Assembly (NCBI GenBank): GCA_963713355.1 | Contig: CAVQLK010000006.1 | Location: 1,054,001 to 1,118,000, forward strand | Source: FEN-1219 sp963713355 | GTDB taxonomy: Bacteria > Pseudomonadota > Gammaproteobacteria > Steroidobacterales > Rariloculaceae | Length of the DNA stretch: 64,000 nucleotides | Direction of reading: 5' to 3' | In this document: positions 62,474 through 64,000 of the stretch, piece by piece | Position numbering within the stretch: position 1 is the stretch's first letter | How the letters are laid out: the number at the start of each line of letters is the position of its first letter | Notes under the pieces: generated by a model | What the model saw: the letters and a program-made list of their open reading frames with translations, nothing else | Told to the model about the DNA's origin: nothing | Database searches by the model: none | Made by a program: the position numbers and the translations under genes

Positions 62474-64000
62474 ATGCGCGTTCAATCGCTCGTTATCTCG
62501 CTCTTACTCGGCCTGCCGACGGCCTCGTACGGCGCGCCGCCCGCAGACGACGCGGGCATGGATGCCCGCGGTAGAGCAGCGCAAGGAGCAGTTGCCGAGC
62601 CGTCCGTCGCGCGCGACTGGTACTTCAGCGAGGCGATCTACTACGCGCAGCAGGGGCACTATTTCGAGGCGCTCGAGCGGCTCGACGCGGAGCTCGCGCA
62701 GCACCGCGGCGTCGACGAGCCCACGCTAGACTCCCTGTACCGCAACCTCCGTGAGGCTGAGTTCGACGTCGGCGATTTCGAGCTGAGCTATCGCATGCAC
62801 CACCGCGCCGGCCGCGCGATCACGGCCGTGCTCGAGGGCGCAGTCGACGAAGCCGTTCGTAACGATGCGGCGTATCGGCTCGCGCGCATCCACTTCCAGA
62901 AAGGCCAGCTCGATGACGCCTTGCACGCCCTCGACCGCATCGTCGGCCGCGTGCCCGACGAAATCGCCGACGAGGTCGACTTCCTGCGCGCGAACACGTA
63001 CTTGGGCTTGGGCCGGCACGTCGAAGCGGCCGAAGTGCTGAAGGGGCTGCAGGGTGCCGAAGGGCTCCAGGGTTTCGCCGCCTACAACTTCGGCATCGCC
63101 CTGCTCGAGGACGAGCGGCGCCAGGACGCGCTCGCGCAGCTCGATCGGGCTGGGCAAGTCGCGAGCCGCGATGAAGCCGTGCTGGCCATTCGAGACAAGG
63201 CGAACTTCGTGCTCGGCACGCTGCTCGTCGAAGACGAGCAGTTCGAGCGTGCCAAGCAATCGTTCGATCGCGTGCGGCTCGAAGGACCATTCTCGAATTC
63301 CGCGCTGCTCGCGTCGGGTTGGGCTGCGACGGCCGGCGAGGACTATGAGCGCGCCGTCGTGCCGTGGACGCTATTGGCCGAGCGCGATGCCACCGACGCC
63401 GCGGTGCAGGAAGCGCAGCTCGCGCTGCCGTTCGCCTACGGCAAGCTCGACGTGCATGGCCGCGCCGCGCTGCTCTATGCGAGCGCGCTTGCTTCTTTCG
63501 ATCAGGAGATCGAGCGCCTCGACGCCTCGCTGACGAGCATTCGTGACGGCAAATTTCTGAAAGTGCTCGTGCGCGAGGAAGTCCGCCAGGACAAGGACTG
63601 GGTGATCCGGCTGCGATCGCTGCCCGAGTCTCCGGAGACGTACTACCTAATGGAGCTCCTCGCGTCGCACGATTTCCAGACGGCGCTGCAAAACTACCTC
63701 GACCTCGAGGACTTGCGCCGCAAGCTCGCGTCTTGGGACGTCAGCTTCGATGCGTTCGACGACATGATCGGCTTGCGGCGCCAGTACTACGAGCCGCAGC
63801 TGCCCGGCGTCGATGCCGAGTTTCGCGATCTCGATTCGCGGATGCGCTTGCGCCTCGAGCAGCACGAGCTGCTCGAGAAACGTCTGCAGGGCATGCTCAC
63901 CGCGCCGCGACCCGATTTTCTTGCAACGGCGGACGAGCGCCTCGCGGCCGCGCGCCTGGCGGAGCTCGCAGCGAGCATCGAGAACGACTCGAGCGCGGCG
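62474..64000 (+). CDS. Secreted TPR protein, 3' end beyond window
   Basis: The frame from the ATG at 62474 is open for all 509 codons to the window edge. A signal peptide ends at ASYGA. Residues 25-43 (DDAGMDARGRAAQGAVAEP) are encoded by copy C of the dispersed repeat, placed exactly between the signal and the mature domain. TPR-like helices follow: RDWYFSEAIYYAQQGHYFEALERLDAEL, YRLARIHFQKGQLDDALHALDRI and FVLGTLLVEDEQFERAKQSFDRV, and later a more divergent region with aromatic residues. It probably assembles an envelope complex with the preceding protein. Confidence 0.8.
   Translation, partial: MRVQSLVISLLLGLPTASYGAPPADDAGMDARGRAAQGAVAEPSVARDWYFSEAIYYAQQGHYFEALERLDAELAQHRGVDEPTLDSLYRNLREAEFDVGDFELSYRMHHRAGRAITAVLEGAVDEAVRNDAAYRLARIHFQKGQLDDALHALDRIVGRVPDEIADEVDFLRANTYLGLGRHVEAAEVLKGLQGAEGLQGFAAYNFGIALLEDERRQDALAQLDRAGQVASRDEAVLAIRDKANFVLGTLLVEDEQFERAKQSFDRVRLEGPFSNSALLASGWAATAGEDYERAVVPWTLLAERDATDAAVQEAQLALPFAYGKLDVHGRAALLYASALASFDQEIERLDASLTSIRDGKFLKVLVREEVRQDKDWVIRLRSLPESPETYYLMELLASHDFQTALQNYLDLEDLRRKLASWDVSFDAFDDMIGLRRQYYEPQLPGVDAEFRDLDSRMRLRLEQHELLEKRLQGMLTAPRPDFLATADERLAAARLAELAASIENDSSAA
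62549..62600 (+). repeat. Dispersed two-hairpin repeat, copy C (inside the TPR gene)
   Basis: Stem CGCGGGCAT-GG-ATGCCCGCG, spacer GTAGA, then GCAGC-loop-GTTGC with loop AAGGAGCA. It matches copy A over about 50 bases with few changes and stays in frame with the TPR gene. Confidence 0.88.

Overview
The window is GC-rich (about 65% in typical lines), densely coding bacterial DNA. TrmH, YjbQ, an encoded-CCA tRNA-Ala, TonB-dependent receptor, RND efflux, ECF41 sigma and CopC/CopD genes point to a Proteobacterium, most likely a gammaproteobacterial lineage of the Steroidobacter/Woeseia kind. That placement is inference; no rRNA or ribosomal protein gene is present. There is no phage, plasmid or CRISPR array.

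Layout. 0-5 kb: end of a membrane protein, histidine phosphatase, TrmH, YjbQ, a Tat-exported FMN hydroxyacid dehydrogenase carrying an internal CxxCH, CopC/CopD and tRNA-Ala(CGC). 5-16 kb: a lower-GC DUF2200 gene, a frameshifted DUF6152 gene, an AraC/GyrI operon, VOC proteins, a MerR-TipAS regulator with its 19-bp-spacer promoter, a large FtsX-type permease, and an ECF41 sigma factor whose promoter motif recurs before the neighbouring AhpD-like gene. 15.7-24.3 kb: two tiny stress-type envelope genes, a decayed permease, two frameshifted secreted proteins, a head-GIN protein and a TonB receptor. 24.5-34.5 kb: a nine-gene leftward operon (MBL-fold, DUF1592, DUF1552, ankyrin, MBL-fold, lipoprotein, two DUF6152, lipoprotein). 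34.5-49.7 kb: RlmM-like methyltransferase, cupin, DUF6152 pair, NHL-repeat protein, DUF3500, TraB/GumN-like, MetE-like, a winged-helix sensor, RND efflux pair and DUF481. 49.8-56.1 kb: a second, intact DUF1592-DUF1552-MBL-ankyrin operon. 56.3-64 kb: an epimerase/MFS/PhzF/epimerase operon, a glycine-zipper protein and a TPR protein running off the end.

The most striking content is (1) two paralogous periplasmic operons pairing planctomycete-type cytochrome proteins with Tat-exported DUF1552 proteins, Tat-type MBL-fold proteins with atypical metal motifs and Sec-exported ankyrin proteins; (2) a roughly 50-bp two-hairpin repeat in four copies with compensatory base changes, two of them lying in frame inside genes; and (3) six secreted proteins sharing a GDTLVVET-like motif, several linked to DUF6152 domains. 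All four core genes of the first operon carry frameshifts while the second copy is clean. This is either decay of one paralogue or local sequence error, and sequence alone cannot decide.
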